From positions 78,525 to 142,524 of the forward strand of contig JAYSQZ010000052.1 in NCBI GenBank assembly GCA_043721315.1: a stretch of DNA of 64,000 nt, written 5' to 3'. The stretch's first letter is position 1, and each line of letters opens with the position of its first letter. Origin of the DNA: Elstera sp043721315 (GTDB taxonomy: Bacteria > Pseudomonadota > Alphaproteobacteria > Elsterales > Elsteraceae). Of the stretch, positions 25,492-34,835 are shown in pieces. Both the position numbers and the translations under genes were made by a program. Below the pieces are notes generated by a model that saw nothing but the letters and a program-made list of their open reading frames with translations, did not search any database and had not been told where the DNA came from.

Positions 25492-26865
25492 ATGATCCAA
25501 GATATCTTCCGGCTGGCTCATACCACCGAGCATCCCGATGCGGTTGCGGCTTTCGAGCGCGCGACCGATGAGGTGGCTGCCCATCGGCCCGGTGCGGGGG
25601 GTGCGCTTGCCGAAGCCTTGGCCGCCGATCCGCAGTTGGTGGCGGGGCACTGTTTGAAGGGTTTCGCGCAACTCATCCTTGCCCGCTCGGAGCTTCAGTT
25701 CGGGGCGGAGGCGGCGCTGTTGTCGGCAGAACAGGCGCTTCAGGCCAAGGGCGGCGGCTCGGAAGACGAAACCCTGCTGGTGTTCGCCCTACGCCGCGCC
25801 GTCGAAGGTAAATTCCACGCTGCTGCCGATTTGTTGGAAACGATTACCGACGCGCGCCCAACCGTGTTTCTGCCGCTGAAACTAAGCCAAGCGCTGCGCT
25901 TCATGGTGGGCGATTTGGCGGGCATGTTGAAGCGAACGGAAGCGCTGGTCTCGGCCTATGATCCGGCGCTGGATGGCTACGGCTATTTCCTCGGCTGTCA
26001 TGCCTTTGGGCTGGAAGAAGCTGGGCGCTATGAGGAGGCGGAACGCATGGGCCGCGCTGCCGCCTTGGCCGAACCTAAAGACGCTTGGGGCATTCATGCC
26101 GTGGCTCATGTGTATGAAATGCGCCATCAGCCCGCCGATGGCATTGCTTGGGTCAATCAGCAGCGCGCGTCTTGGACCGGCTGCAATAATTTTGCCTATC
26201 ATCTCGCCTGGCACCAGGGCCTATTTCACCTGGAGCAGGGCGAGGCCGACGTGGCGTTGCACCTCTATGATACCGAAATTCGCGCCCATTCGACCGATGA
26301 TTTCCGCGACATCACCAACGCCGCCTCCCTGTTGTGGCGCTTGGCCGAACAGGGCACCGCTGTCGGCACGCGCTGGGAAGAGTTGGCGGAGCGGGCACGC
26401 CAGCGCAAAACCGATGGCACCTTGATGTTCGCGGCCCTGCATCATCTTCTGTCGTTGCTCGCAACCGGCGATTTTGCCAGCGCGCATGAGTGCGTGACCA
26501 TGATTGGTGCGCGGGCGGAAGGTGAGGGCGATCAAGCGCGCGTTGCGGCCCTGGTGGCGCGCGATTTGGCGCAAACCCTGCTGCGGACGGCGCAAGGGCA
26601 GCTTCCGCGCGTCGATTTGCCGGAGCTTGCCGAGCGCCTACCCCTGCTCGGTGGTAGTCATGCCCAGCGCGATGTATTCATGCGCGCCCTCGCCCAGAGC
26701 GCCGCTCGGCAGGGCAATCGCAAGGAAGCCGCGACCCTGCTGCGAATGCGGGCAGAGCGGCGGCGGGTAGATCGCTTCGCCGAACGGATGTTTCAAACCT
26801 TGGCGACGGCTCCAGCCCCCGCTACCGTAGCACACGGGCCGTCGCAGTGGCGGCATCACGCCTGA
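25492..26865 (+). CDS. Tetratricopeptide-repeat protein, TTC38-like
   Basis: 457-aa soluble helical repeat protein resembling the TTC38 family, whose function is unknown. Repeats are visible as paired helices, for example GCHAFGLEEAGRYEEAERMGRAAALAEPKDAWGIHAVAHVYEM (shown as GYFLGCHAFGLEEAGRYEEA and IHAVAHVYEM) with conserved histidines. NFAYHLAWHQGLFHLEQGE is a family signature. No signal peptide. It is followed 15 nt later by a CoA-transferase gene and the TPP-enzyme gene, suggesting one transcript. Confidence 0.8.
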   Translation: MIQDIFRLAHTTEHPDAVAAFERATDEVAAHRPGAGGALAEALAADPQLVAGHCLKGFAQLILARSELQFGAEAALLSAEQALQAKGGGSEDETLLVFALRRAVEGKFHAAADLLETITDARPTVFLPLKLSQALRFMVGDLAGMLKRTEALVSAYDPALDGYGYFLGCHAFGLEEAGRYEEAERMGRAAALAEPKDAWGIHAVAHVYEMRHQPADGIAWVNQQRASWTGCNNFAYHLAWHQGLFHLEQGEADVALHLYDTEIRAHSTDDFRDITNAASLLWRLAEQGTAVGTRWEELAERARQRKTDGTLMFAALHHLLSLLATGDFASAHECVTMIGARAEGEGDQARVAALVARDLAQTLLRTAQGQLPRVDLPELAERLPLLGGSHAQRDVFMRALAQSAARQGNRKEAATLLRMRAERRRVDRFAERMFQTLATAPAPATVAHGPSQWRHHA

Positions 26866-26880
26866 GTTTAGCGAGTTTGC

Positions 26881-28146
26881 ATGACGGCTTCCCCCATCTC
26901 CCCGCGCGCCCTGGCCGGGGTGCGCGTGCTCGATTTGTCGCGGATTTTGGCAGGGCCAACCTGCACGCAGTTGCTGGGCGATTTGGGGGCGGAAGTCATC
27001 AAGATCGAACGCCCCGGCACGGGCGACGATACCCGCACCTGGGGGCCGCCGTTCGTTCAGAATGCTGAGGGGCAGGAGACGGACCTATCGGCTTATTACC
27101 TCTGCGCCAATCGCAATAAACAATCGGTCGCTATCGACCTTGCGACAGACGCGGGGGCCGATCTTATCCGGCGTTTGGCCGCCACTGCCGATGTGGTGAT
27201 CGAAAACTATAAGCCGGGGGATCTGGCGCGGCGCGGCCTCGATTATTCGGCGTTGAGGCAGGTGAAGCCCGATCTAATCTGGTGCTCCATTTCCGGTTTT
27301 GGTCAAACGGGGCCGTATTCCGACCGTATCGGCTATGATTTTCTGGTACAGGCGATGGGCGGAATCATGAGCATTACCGGCCAGCCCGACGCCAAGGGCG
27401 GGGAGCCGGTGAAGGTTGGCGTTGGGATTGCCGATGTCGTTTGCGGGCTTTATGCCACCGTTGGCCTGCTGGCGGCGCTTCGGCACCGCGATGCGACGGG
27501 CGAGGGGCAGAGTATTGATCTCGCCCTCTATGATTCCCAACTCTCCTGGCTGATTAATGCCGCCACCAATTATCTGGTGTCAGATCGCGTGCCGCAGCGC
27601 CTGGGCAATCGTCACCCCAATATCGCCCCTTATCAAACCTATCCGGTGGCCGATGGGTATATTGTGGTGGCTGTGGGCAATGATGAGCAGTTTCGCCGCT
27701 TTGTTACCGAGCTTGGGCTACCGGCGCTAGCCGACGATCCGCGCTTTCGCCGCAACCGCGACCGCATTAGCGCGGTCGATGCCTTGGAAGAAGCCCTGCT
27801 TCCGGCGCTCGCGGGTGATACCGTGGCGGGGTGGTCGGCGCGGCTGGAGCGCTGCAAAGTCCCCGCCGGGCCGGTGGCCAGCATCGCGGAAGCCCTTGAC
27901 AACCCCCACACCAAGGCGCGTGAGATGGTGGTGACGCTGGATGGGCCGGGGGATACCGGGCCGGTTCGGTTGCTCGGGAACCCGCTGAAGTTCAGCCGCA
28001 CGCCCGTGGCCTATCACCGCCCGCCGCCGCATCTCGATCAAGATCGGCACGCGGTACTGACGGGGATGTTGGGCCTTAGTGCTGAGGAGCTTCAGGATTT
28101 CACTACGCGCGGGGCCTTTGGGGCCGCCGCCCCTTCGGAGGCTTGA
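26881..28146 (+). CDS. CaiB/BaiF (class III) CoA-transferase
   Basis: 421-aa family III CoA-transferase, moving CoA between acyl groups through an aspartyl-CoA intermediate. Visible features are RVLDLSRILAGPTCTQLLGDLGAEVIKIE (given as VLDLSRILAGPTCTQ and LGAEVIKIE), NRNKQSVAIDL, and the catalytic aspartate in GYDFLVQAMGG near residue 155. The acyl substrate is not predictable; location next to an acetolactate-synthase-like gene hints at keto- or hydroxy-acid metabolism. Confidence 0.88.
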   Translation: MTASPISPRALAGVRVLDLSRILAGPTCTQLLGDLGAEVIKIERPGTGDDTRTWGPPFVQNAEGQETDLSAYYLCANRNKQSVAIDLATDAGADLIRRLAATADVVIENYKPGDLARRGLDYSALRQVKPDLIWCSISGFGQTGPYSDRIGYDFLVQAMGGIMSITGQPDAKGGEPVKVGVGIADVVCGLYATVGLLAALRHRDATGEGQSIDLALYDSQLSWLINAATNYLVSDRVPQRLGNRHPNIAPYQTYPVADGYIVVAVGNDEQFRRFVTELGLPALADDPRFRRNRDRISAVDALEEALLPALAGDTVAGWSARLERCKVPAGPVASIAEALDNPHTKAREMVVTLDGPGDTGPVRLLGNPLKFSRTPVAYHRPPPHLDQDRHAVLTGMLGLSAEELQDFTTRGAFGAAAPSEA

Positions 28147-28147
28147 T

Positions 28148-29767
28148 ATGCGGATTGCCGATTTGATCGCCCAGACCCTTTCGGCGCACGGTGTTCGCCA
28201 CGCCTTCGGGATGCCGGGCGGCGAGGTAGTAACGATGCTGGACGCGCTGAATGCTGCCGGAATCGCCTTCACGCTCGCCCGGAACGAGACGGCGGCGGCG
28301 ATGATGGCGGCGGGGGCTTCGGCAGTCACGGGTGCGCCCGGTCTGCTGCTGACCACGCTGGGGCCGGGCCTTGCCAATGCGGTGAACGGGATTGCCGACG
28401 CGCAGCAGGAGCAAGTTCCATTGCTCATTATCTCCGGCATCGTCGAGCACGGCGTGCGCGGGCGTTACACGCATCAAATCCTCGATCATGCCGCCTTGTT
28501 ACGCCCGCTGGTGAAAGCGAGCTTCGAGATTGCGGCAGAGGGCGCGGCAGAAACCATTGCTCGTGCGCTGGCTTTGGCCGTGCGTGCGCCTGCGGGGCCA
28601 GTGCATATTGATCTTTCGCCCGCACTGGCGGCGCAAGATGCCCCCGCTGCGTCCCACCCCGTTAAGCCGCCGGTGCGGTTGCATCCGGTTCCGGCGGGGG
28701 ATGATCCTATAATGCGCGCGGTGGCCGATAAGATCGCCCATAGCCGCCACCCGATCATTCTGGCGGGGTTCGAGGCAGCACGCTGCGGCGCGGCAGCCGC
28801 CATGACGTTGCTGATGGACCAACAGCGCATTCCGGTCATCACGACTTATAAGGCGAAGGGGCTGGTGCCGGAAGATCATCCCCTCAGCTTGGGCGGCGCG
28901 GGCCTGTCGCCGAAAGCCGATACGCTGTTGCTGGACCTCATCGCCAAGGCCGATCTGATCCTGACAATCGGCTACGATCCCATCGAAATGCGCGTGGGTT
29001 GGTGCGATGCGTTTCCCGCGACCGCCCAGGTGATTGATCTTACCGCCTATCCTGCCGATCACGGGATGCATCGCATCGACCAGCAGGTTATCGGGCCATT
29101 GCCGGGCACGATTGCGGCGCTCAACTGGGCCTTGGGGAAAAACGCGCCGCCGCCGCGCTGGGCCGCAGGGCAAGTAGGGACGACGCGCGCGGCACTGCAA
29201 ACTTTCTTCGCGCCGCCGACAGCCTGGGGGCCGCACGCCGTGTTCGCTACCCTGCACGCGGCCTTGCCGGAGAGTGCGACCGTGACCGTCGATAGTGGCG
29301 CGCATCGTATTCTGTTCAGCCAGATGTGGCAGGCGCAGCGGCCCTTATCGGTGTTGCAGTCGGCGGGGTTTTGTACGATGGGGGCGGCCTTGCCGCTGGC
29401 GATTGGCGCGGCGCGCGCGGGCGTGCCGGGTCCAGTCATCGCGATTATGGGCGACGGCGGGTTGGAGATGACCTTGGGCGAGCTTGGCACAGTGCGCGAT
29501 GCCGGGCTGAAGGTGATCGTGCTGGTGGTGCAAGACGCGAGCCTCGCCCTGATTGCGCTTAAGCAGGCGCAAGCGGGTCTCGTGCCTGCCGGAGTCGCGA
29601 TGGGTCGCACGGATTATGCCGCCTTGGCGCGGGCGTTCGGCGGGGCGGGCGAGACGGTGGAGAGTGCCGAAGCCTTGCGCGCGGCTCTCGTTCGAGCGAT
29701 GGCTGCCGATGGCTTCAGCCTGATTGCGGCCACGGTCGATGCGAACGCCTACCGTGGTGCCTTCTAG
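28148..29767 (+). CDS. Thiamine-diphosphate enzyme, acetolactate synthase-like
   Basis: 539-aa ThDP enzyme with the Pyr domain (1-170; catalytic Glu in LARNETAAAM), a central Rossmann domain, and the PP domain (about 365-535). The cofactor motif starts GDGGLEMTLGELGTV and ends in VVQDASLALI, with QD where most homologues have NN. The substrate class cannot be assigned: acetolactate synthase-like, sulfoacetaldehyde or decarboxylase activities all occur here. An upstream in-frame extension from 28079 is rejected because ATG 28148 has GGAGG just upstream. Confidence 0.82.
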   Translation: MRIADLIAQTLSAHGVRHAFGMPGGEVVTMLDALNAAGIAFTLARNETAAAMMAAGASAVTGAPGLLLTTLGPGLANAVNGIADAQQEQVPLLIISGIVEHGVRGRYTHQILDHAALLRPLVKASFEIAAEGAAETIARALALAVRAPAGPVHIDLSPALAAQDAPAASHPVKPPVRLHPVPAGDDPIMRAVADKIAHSRHPIILAGFEAARCGAAAAMTLLMDQQRIPVITTYKAKGLVPEDHPLSLGGAGLSPKADTLLLDLIAKADLILTIGYDPIEMRVGWCDAFPATAQVIDLTAYPADHGMHRIDQQVIGPLPGTIAALNWALGKNAPPPRWAAGQVGTTRAALQTFFAPPTAWGPHAVFATLHAALPESATVTVDSGAHRILFSQMWQAQRPLSVLQSAGFCTMGAALPLAIGAARAGVPGPVIAIMGDGGLEMTLGELGTVRDAGLKVIVLVVQDASLALIALKQAQAGLVPAGVAMGRTDYAALARAFGGAGETVESAEALRAALVRAMAADGFSLIAATVDANAYRGAF

Positions 29768-30620
29768 GGTGTTGCCCCTTCTGCTCGCGGGGATGCTGTT
29801 GGCGGCACCCGCGCTGGCAGGGGGGCGGATTACCGCCGAGACGCTTGAGAACTCCCGCCTGGGGCGGGCTTTGCCCTATCAACTGTATGCGCCGGAGGCG
29901 GCGACAGGCCGTTTGCCCGTTCTGTATCTCTACCACGGCCTGCGCGGGGATGAGACTGACTGGCCGGGGCCGGGCGGGGTTGCTGAGGTGCTCGATAGTG
30001 CCATTGCCGGGGGCGTGATCCCGCCGCTGTTCGCGGTCATGCCCGGTGTTGGCAATAGCTGGTATGTCGATAGCGAAGCGTTCGGGCCAATAGCAACTAT
30101 TTTATCCGACGATTTAATTCCGGCCATTGATGCCAAGCTGCCCACGCACGCCTGCCGCACGGGCCGGGCGGTCGCGGGTCTGTCGATGGGCGGGCTTGGC
30201 GCGGTTTTGCAAGGGCTGCGCCACCCGGACCTCTACGGCACGATTATCAGCCTGTCGGGTAGCCTGTTCGATCCAGTGCCGCCGAACGCCGATCCGTCGG
30301 TCTTAGCGCGGTTTCGGATGTTCGGGGCCGTGTTCGGTCAACCGATAGAGCCTGCCCGCTACAATGCCGCCAACCCGTTCCTAACCTTGGCGGCGTTACC
30401 TGCATCCGGCCCGCGCCCGGATTTGTGGTTTGCGGCGGGGGATGATGATTATCCCTCAATTTTAGTCGGCAGTGCCAAGCTGCATATCGAGGCACAGCGG
30501 GCGGGGCTGGCGTCCGAGTTCCGCGTGATCGACGGCGGGCATTCCTGGGGCACCTGGCGGCAGGGACTAACCGAGGCGCTGGCGTGGCTCGGCCCGCGCC
30601 TGAAAGCCTGCGCTGGTTAA
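29739..30620 (+). CDS. Secreted esterase-D-like alpha/beta hydrolase
   Basis: About 293-aa alpha/beta hydrolase with a Sec signal peptide (LPLLLAGMLLAAPALAGG). The nucleophile elbow is GLSMGG (about residue 145), an oxyanion region follows YLYHGLRGDE, and the final histidine is in DGGHSWGTW near residue 270. This matches the esterase D/feruloyl-esterase-like group that hydrolyses small esters. Its start overlaps the preceding gene by about 29 nt (ATG 29739; TTG 29724 and GTG 29754 are alternatives), implying translational coupling. It ends 4 nt inside the convergent opgC-like gene. Confidence 0.82.
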   Translation: MRTPTVVPSRVLPLLLAGMLLAAPALAGGRITAETLENSRLGRALPYQLYAPEAATGRLPVLYLYHGLRGDETDWPGPGGVAEVLDSAIAGGVIPPLFAVMPGVGNSWYVDSEAFGPIATILSDDLIPAIDAKLPTHACRTGRAVAGLSMGGLGAVLQGLRHPDLYGTIISLSGSLFDPVPPNADPSVLARFRMFGAVFGQPIEPARYNAANPFLTLAALPASGPRPDLWFAAGDDDYPSILVGSAKLHIEAQRAGLASEFRVIDGGHSWGTWRQGLTEALAWLGPRLKACAG

Positions 30621-31792
30621 GCCTTTTTCGTGCTCCACGGGGCCGATTTATACCAAGCCATCAGCCGGGCTATGCTGTAGAGCGCCAGAAAGCCGCCGAG
30701 GTTGATGAGGATTTGCCCCACCAGCCCATCGCCCACTTCCAGAATAATCAGCCCGGCGATATTGGCCGCGATCATCCCGCCAACGAAGACCGACAGCCCC
30801 TGTTGCCCCAGTCGCTCGAAGGGCCGCAGCATTGCCGCGCGTGCAATCCCCGGCTTTGCCAGCAATAGCCCGTGCAGCAGATAGGCCGTAGCAAGGAAAT
30901 GAGCGAGGCGGAAGGGATCGACGTTGGTTTTATCAAGCTGCGCGCCCAAAGCCTGCCATAACGGCGCATCCCCGAGGCCGAAGCCCTCCGGCAAAACCCG
31001 AAAAATCACGCCGACCGCGACCATTCCCCACGCGAGGATCGTCAAAACCAGCGAGCGTTGTGGAACCGGCAGCCAGCCGCGCTTGAAGCCGAAGCCGAGG
31101 AAGAAGATCACCTGCCACGCAAACGGGTTTAGCAGCCAGTGCCGCCCGGTTGCGCTATCGGCAATCGGACCGAGGCCATAGGCGGCATTGGCGATATAGA
31201 GGGCAAGAGAGGCTAACAGCGGCAACCGCCGATTCAGCTTTTCCAGCAGCATCATGCCCGGCACCATCGCCAGCAGCACGATATAAACCGGCATAATATC
31301 GAGCGACGCGGGCACCCATCGTAGCCAAAAGGCCTCGCTAATCGCCTGCGCCGGGTTTGTGAGCAGATGCTCGATCCCCAAGGCTCCGACCAAATCGCGG
31401 CCCGTGAGCACACCGCCTTGATACGCGACACCGATAATCGCAAACAGTAAGAATAGATGGGCCACGGTTAGTTGCGCGCAACGGTAGACAATCCGCCCCG
31501 CCCCTGTCCAAAATCCATGCCGTAGAAACGTGCCACCGAAAGCAATTGCCGAGGCAATGCCGGAGATGAATACGAAGCTATCGGTCGCATCGCTAAGGCC
31601 AAAACGGGCGGGGATCACGCTCCACAGCCAGTTGCTCGGGACATGAGCGATGAAGATGATGAACAGGGCAATGCCGCGCACGACATCCAATCTTGGGTCG
31701 CGCGCGCGCGTTAGGGTGGCTAAATCCGCCAAGGGTTTTGCCGTCAAGGGTTTCTCTGTCACAACGGCCAAGGTTTCCAGCGCGACCGACAC
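30617..31792 (-). CDS. OpgC-family membrane acyltransferase
   Basis: 391-aa protein with about ten transmembrane helices and the OpgC signature RDPRLDVVRGIALFIIFIAHVP near residue 32. OpgC proteins succinylate osmoregulated periplasmic glucans in other proteobacteria. No glucan synthase genes lie nearby, so the acceptor here is uncertain. It is followed upstream by a DoxX-like gene (14 nt gap) on the same strand. Confidence 0.85.
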   Translation of the reverse strand: MSVALETLAVVTEKPLTAKPLADLATLTRARDPRLDVVRGIALFIIFIAHVPSNWLWSVIPARFGLSDATDSFVFISGIASAIAFGGTFLRHGFWTGAGRIVYRCAQLTVAHLFLLFAIIGVAYQGGVLTGRDLVGALGIEHLLTNPAQAISEAFWLRWVPASLDIMPVYIVLLAMVPGMMLLEKLNRRLPLLASLALYIANAAYGLGPIADSATGRHWLLNPFAWQVIFFLGFGFKRGWLPVPQRSLVLTILAWGMVAVGVIFRVLPEGFGLGDAPLWQALGAQLDKTNVDPFRLAHFLATAYLLHGLLLAKPGIARAAMLRPFERLGQQGLSVFVGGMIAANIAGLIILEVGDGLVGQILINLGGFLALYSIARLMAWYKSAPWSTKKA

Positions 31793-31805
31793 GGGCGAAG
31801 CCTCC

Positions 31806-32252
31806 TCAGCCAGCCGCTGCGAGGCGTTTGGTGCCGACCCGCGCCCACAAGGCCAGCAAATCAGCCCGGCGCAGATAAGCGATGATGAGGCCCGAGACCC
31901 AGACCACGCAGGCCTTCACAAACAGATTGGCCCCATCGTCATACGGGTCAATCCCCAGCGGGCTTACGACGTGAAAGAAAATCGCGCCGGTCATAATGCC
32001 AGTGGAGATCAGGCCGCCGATGGCTTGCGTTCGTGGGTAGAGAACGAGCAACGAGGCGATAAGTTCCACCGCGCCGGTGCCAATCCGCATAACAGCTTCA
32101 TAGCCCTCGAACCCGAGCCACGTTGTCAGAATATCGAAAAGATACACACTGCCGGGATGGCCCGTGAATTTATACTGAAGGTACCAGATGAAAACCCAAG
32201 CGATAAACAGAGCAGGCGGCCATGGCAGCAGGCGGGTAAGAGTGTGGGACAT
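31806..32252 (-). CDS. DoxX-family membrane protein
   Basis: 148-aa protein with four hydrophobic helices. The segment YKFTGHPGSVYLFDILTTW and RIGTGAVELIASLLVLYPRTQAIGG (given as RIGTGAVELIASLLVL) match the DoxX-like group, small quinone-interacting or unknown-function membrane proteins. It is the first gene of a likely pair with opgC. Confidence 0.75.
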   Translation of the reverse strand: MSHTLTRLLPWPPALFIAWVFIWYLQYKFTGHPGSVYLFDILTTWLGFEGYEAVMRIGTGAVELIASLLVLYPRTQAIGGLISTGIMTGAIFFHVVSPLGIDPYDDGANLFVKACVVWVSGLIIAYLRRADLLALWARVGTKRLAAAG

Positions 32253-32379
32253 GGCGGACCTCTCTCCTTTAAGATGGCTAAGCTGAATTCGCTCTGACCA
32301 GGAGAGAAGTTACACCCTATCGGCTCAATCCCTACCCTAGAGTTGCGTGCGCCTTTGTATGTTAGCGCGCGCTTCTCCG

Positions 32380-32967
32380 TTAGGGCGTTGGTAACGCTGC
32401 CTCGTCCTTCGGTTCTAGCACCGTTTTATAGGCGATGTGAGTAATGAAGGTGCGGATAACCGCGTCCGAAGCAGGCGTGGCTGTGCGCGAGCAGAGGAAG
32501 CCGTCGGACGAGAAACGATCCCAGTAGGCACGGAAGGTCCAACAGTTTACTGCTTTCCCGTTTTTAGTGAATTTTGACGGAATCGTCCGAAAATCCGCCC
32601 GGCCATGATCCACGTCGATGTAGGAGCCGAACTCAATATCGTCTTCTTTGAAGTAACGCTTGGCAATATTTTGGATCGTATTCTGATTCCAATTAACGAA
32701 ATGCGCTGCCTCATGAAAACTTACGTAAGCTTCATAGCTCTCGTTTTGATAAAAGACACTATGGAAGTAAGATGTGCCTCGCCGATCAGCCGATTCGCCG
32801 ATAGCTTGGCGGGCGGTTTTAATTTCAGCTTTTCCCCAGCCTTGTAGTTTTAACTCAAGCGGGGATTCATCTTTGTTGATAACTTTCGTTTCAGACCAAG
32901 TTTGTGCGAATGCCCCTGCCGGAAGCAACGCGGCCAGTACCCCTGCAACGATCCAAACCTTCACCAT
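32380..32967 (-). CDS. Secreted hypothetical protein (195 aa)
   Basis: I do not recognise the family. The ATG at 32967 starts a clear Sec signal peptide (MVKVWIVAGVLAALLPAGAFA). The mature protein is rich in aromatic residues, has two cysteines (NCWTFRAYW and FLCSRT) that could form a disulfide, and contains SFHEAAHFVNWN, a chance-like match to HExxH. The frame extends to 33042, but that start would hide the signal peptide. Local base composition is less GC-rich than the neighbours. Flanked by DoxX and cbpA genes on the same strand, not tightly. Confidence 0.7.
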   Translation of the reverse strand: MVKVWIVAGVLAALLPAGAFAQTWSETKVINKDESPLELKLQGWGKAEIKTARQAIGESADRRGTSYFHSVFYQNESYEAYVSFHEAAHFVNWNQNTIQNIAKRYFKEDDIEFGSYIDVDHGRADFRTIPSKFTKNGKAVNCWTFRAYWDRFSSDGFLCSRTATPASDAVIRTFITHIAYKTVLEPKDEAALPTP

Positions 32968-33066
32968 TCTATCCTCGCCGATCTTAAAATTCGTTTGGCT
33001 TAGATACCATAAGGTGTGCGGAGAGGCTACAAGGTTAATCAAATTTTAATTGATTGCTCCTGCAAC

Positions 33067-34005
33067 TTAACCCAAACCGTTCAGCTTACTCCGAACTTCG
33101 TAGGGGTTCTTCGGCCCCCATTTTTCGAGGAAGCTCGCCAGCTCCGGGTCGAGCTTTTCGGGCAGCATGACCACGAGTTTCACGTATTGATCGCCGTGCG
33201 CGCCGTCTTTGCTGGGAATGCCTTTGCCGCGCAGGCGTAAAATGCTGCCGGAGTTGGAGCCGCGCGGTACTTTCACGGCAACGCGCCCATCAATCGTCGG
33301 CACTGTTACCGACGCGCCCAGAATGGCTTCTTGCAGCGTGACGGGAACTTCTAGGTGAATATCCTTGCCCTGGGCCACGAAAAACGGGTGGGCATCCACA
33401 TGAATTTCAATAAAGGCATCGCCTTCCGGCCCGCCGTTGAAACCGGGTTGGCCCTGGCCGCGTAGGCGCAGCTTGTTGGAATCTTCAGTACCCGGCGGGA
33501 TATTAACATCCAGCGAGCGGCCATCAGCCGTAGTCACACGGCGCTTGCCGCCGTTGGCTGCCGTAACGAAATCAATTGTTAAGCCATAAGAAACATCGGC
33601 CCCTCGGCGTTTGCCCGCGCTGCCCGTACCGCTACCCGTGTTGCCGCGCGTGCGGAACCCATCGAAAATATCGTCGGCATCAAAATCGAATCCGCCACTA
33701 CCCTTTTGGCCGAACCCGCCAAAACCGCCAAACCCTCCGAAGCCGCCCGTGCTAGCCCCGGCACGCTTGGCGCGGGGGCGCTCGCTACCGCCCGCATCAA
33801 TTTCACCCCGGTCGTAGCGCGCGCGCTTCTCCGGGTCCGACAGCAGATCATGGGCTGCCGAAATATCTTTGAACTTGGTTTCAATCCCCTTATCGCCCGG
33901 ATTAACGTCCGGGTGAAACTGTTTGGCCAGCTTGCGGTACGCGCTTTTAATCGCATCCGCATCCGCCGTTCGGGACACGCCTAAAACCTCGTACGGATCA
34001 CGCAT
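33067..34005 (-). CDS. cbpA: J-domain chaperone, CbpA/DnaJ type B
   Basis: 312-aa Hsp40 protein. The J domain (1-70) has YEVLGVSRTADADAIKSAYR and the essential HPD in KQFHPDVNPGDK. A Gly/Phe-rich linker follows (GGFGGFGGFGGFGQ, about 87-100), then the DnaJ C-terminal substrate domains. There is no cysteine-rich zinc finger, so it is the CbpA-type. It diverges from pdxH with a 193-nt gap and no CIRCE element visible. Confidence 0.9.
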   Translation of the reverse strand: MRDPYEVLGVSRTADADAIKSAYRKLAKQFHPDVNPGDKGIETKFKDISAAHDLLSDPEKRARYDRGEIDAGGSERPRAKRAGASTGGFGGFGGFGGFGQKGSGGFDFDADDIFDGFRTRGNTGSGTGSAGKRRGADVSYGLTIDFVTAANGGKRRVTTADGRSLDVNIPPGTEDSNKLRLRGQGQPGFNGGPEGDAFIEIHVDAHPFFVAQGKDIHLEVPVTLQEAILGASVTVPTIDGRVAVKVPRGSNSGSILRLRGKGIPSKDGAHGDQYVKLVVMLPEKLDPELASFLEKWGPKNPYEVRSKLNGLG

Positions 34006-34198
34006 GGAGAAAGTTTACCTGTCTTCTGTATATTTTGGCGATTTGAGACAAGCCCATGCCTTGCATCGGTCGGCGCTTACCTCAATCCCACACACTTCAC
34101 ATATAACGGCGACGCCTCTGGTTCAAGGGAGCGCGCTACACCATACTGGTTTGGCGTCGTGCCTATCTTCGGCGGCGTGCGGCAGAAAGGATACGAGA

Positions 34199-34816
34199 AT
34201 GCTGATTGATCGCCCCGTTTCGGCGGTGGCCCTAACGGTTATGGACGCCCCGTTCACGCAGTTCGGCGCGTGGTTCCAGGAGGCATCGGCGCGCGAGATC
34301 AACGATCCGAACGCGATGGCGCTGGCAACGGTCTCAGCCGACGGGCGGCCTTCCGTTCGGATTGTGCTGATGAAAGGGTTCGATCCGGCGGGCTTTGTTT
34401 TCTACACCAACACGCAGTCGCGCAAAGGCGGCGAGTTATTGGCGAACCCCTTCTGCGCGCTCACCTTCCATTGGAAAACGTTGGAGCGCCAAGTGCGGAT
34501 CGAAGGCAAAGCCAGCCTTGTTGGGACTGACGAGGCCGATACCTACTATCACTCCCGCCCGCGCGGCAGCCAGATTGGGGCCTGGGCATCCGAGCAATCG
34601 CGGCCCTTGCCGGAACGCCCGCTGCTGGAAGCGCGCGTGGCCGAAGTGGAAGCGCGCTACCCGGAGGGCGAAATTCCCCGCCCGCCGCACTGGACCGGCT
34701 TTCGCGTTGTGCCCGAGCGGGTGGAATTCTGGCAAGGGATGCCCTATCGGCTGCACGACCGCCTTGTGTACGAACGCGCGGGCGAGGCTTGGTCCACGTT
34801 TCGTTTGTTTCCGTAA
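34199..34816 (+). CDS. pdxH: Pyridoxamine 5'-phosphate oxidase
   Basis: 205-aa FMN enzyme oxidising PNP/PMP to pyridoxal phosphate. Diagnostic segments are AMALATVSADGRPSVRIVLMKG, FYTNTQSRKGGELLANP and the C-terminal signature VEFWQGMPYRLHDR. The frame is open from 33923, but ATG 34199 is preceded by AGAAAGGA and gives a normal length. Confidence 0.95.
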   Translation: MLIDRPVSAVALTVMDAPFTQFGAWFQEASAREINDPNAMALATVSADGRPSVRIVLMKGFDPAGFVFYTNTQSRKGGELLANPFCALTFHWKTLERQVRIEGKASLVGTDEADTYYHSRPRGSQIGAWASEQSRPLPERPLLEARVAEVEARYPEGEIPRPPHWTGFRVVPERVEFWQGMPYRLHDRLVYERAGEAWSTFRLFP

Positions 34817-34835
34817 TGGTTAGGCCAACTCTGCT

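Noticed and set aside
32380..32967. HEAAH as a zinc protease motif
   Set aside because: A five-residue match without a third ligand or family similarity is likely chance.
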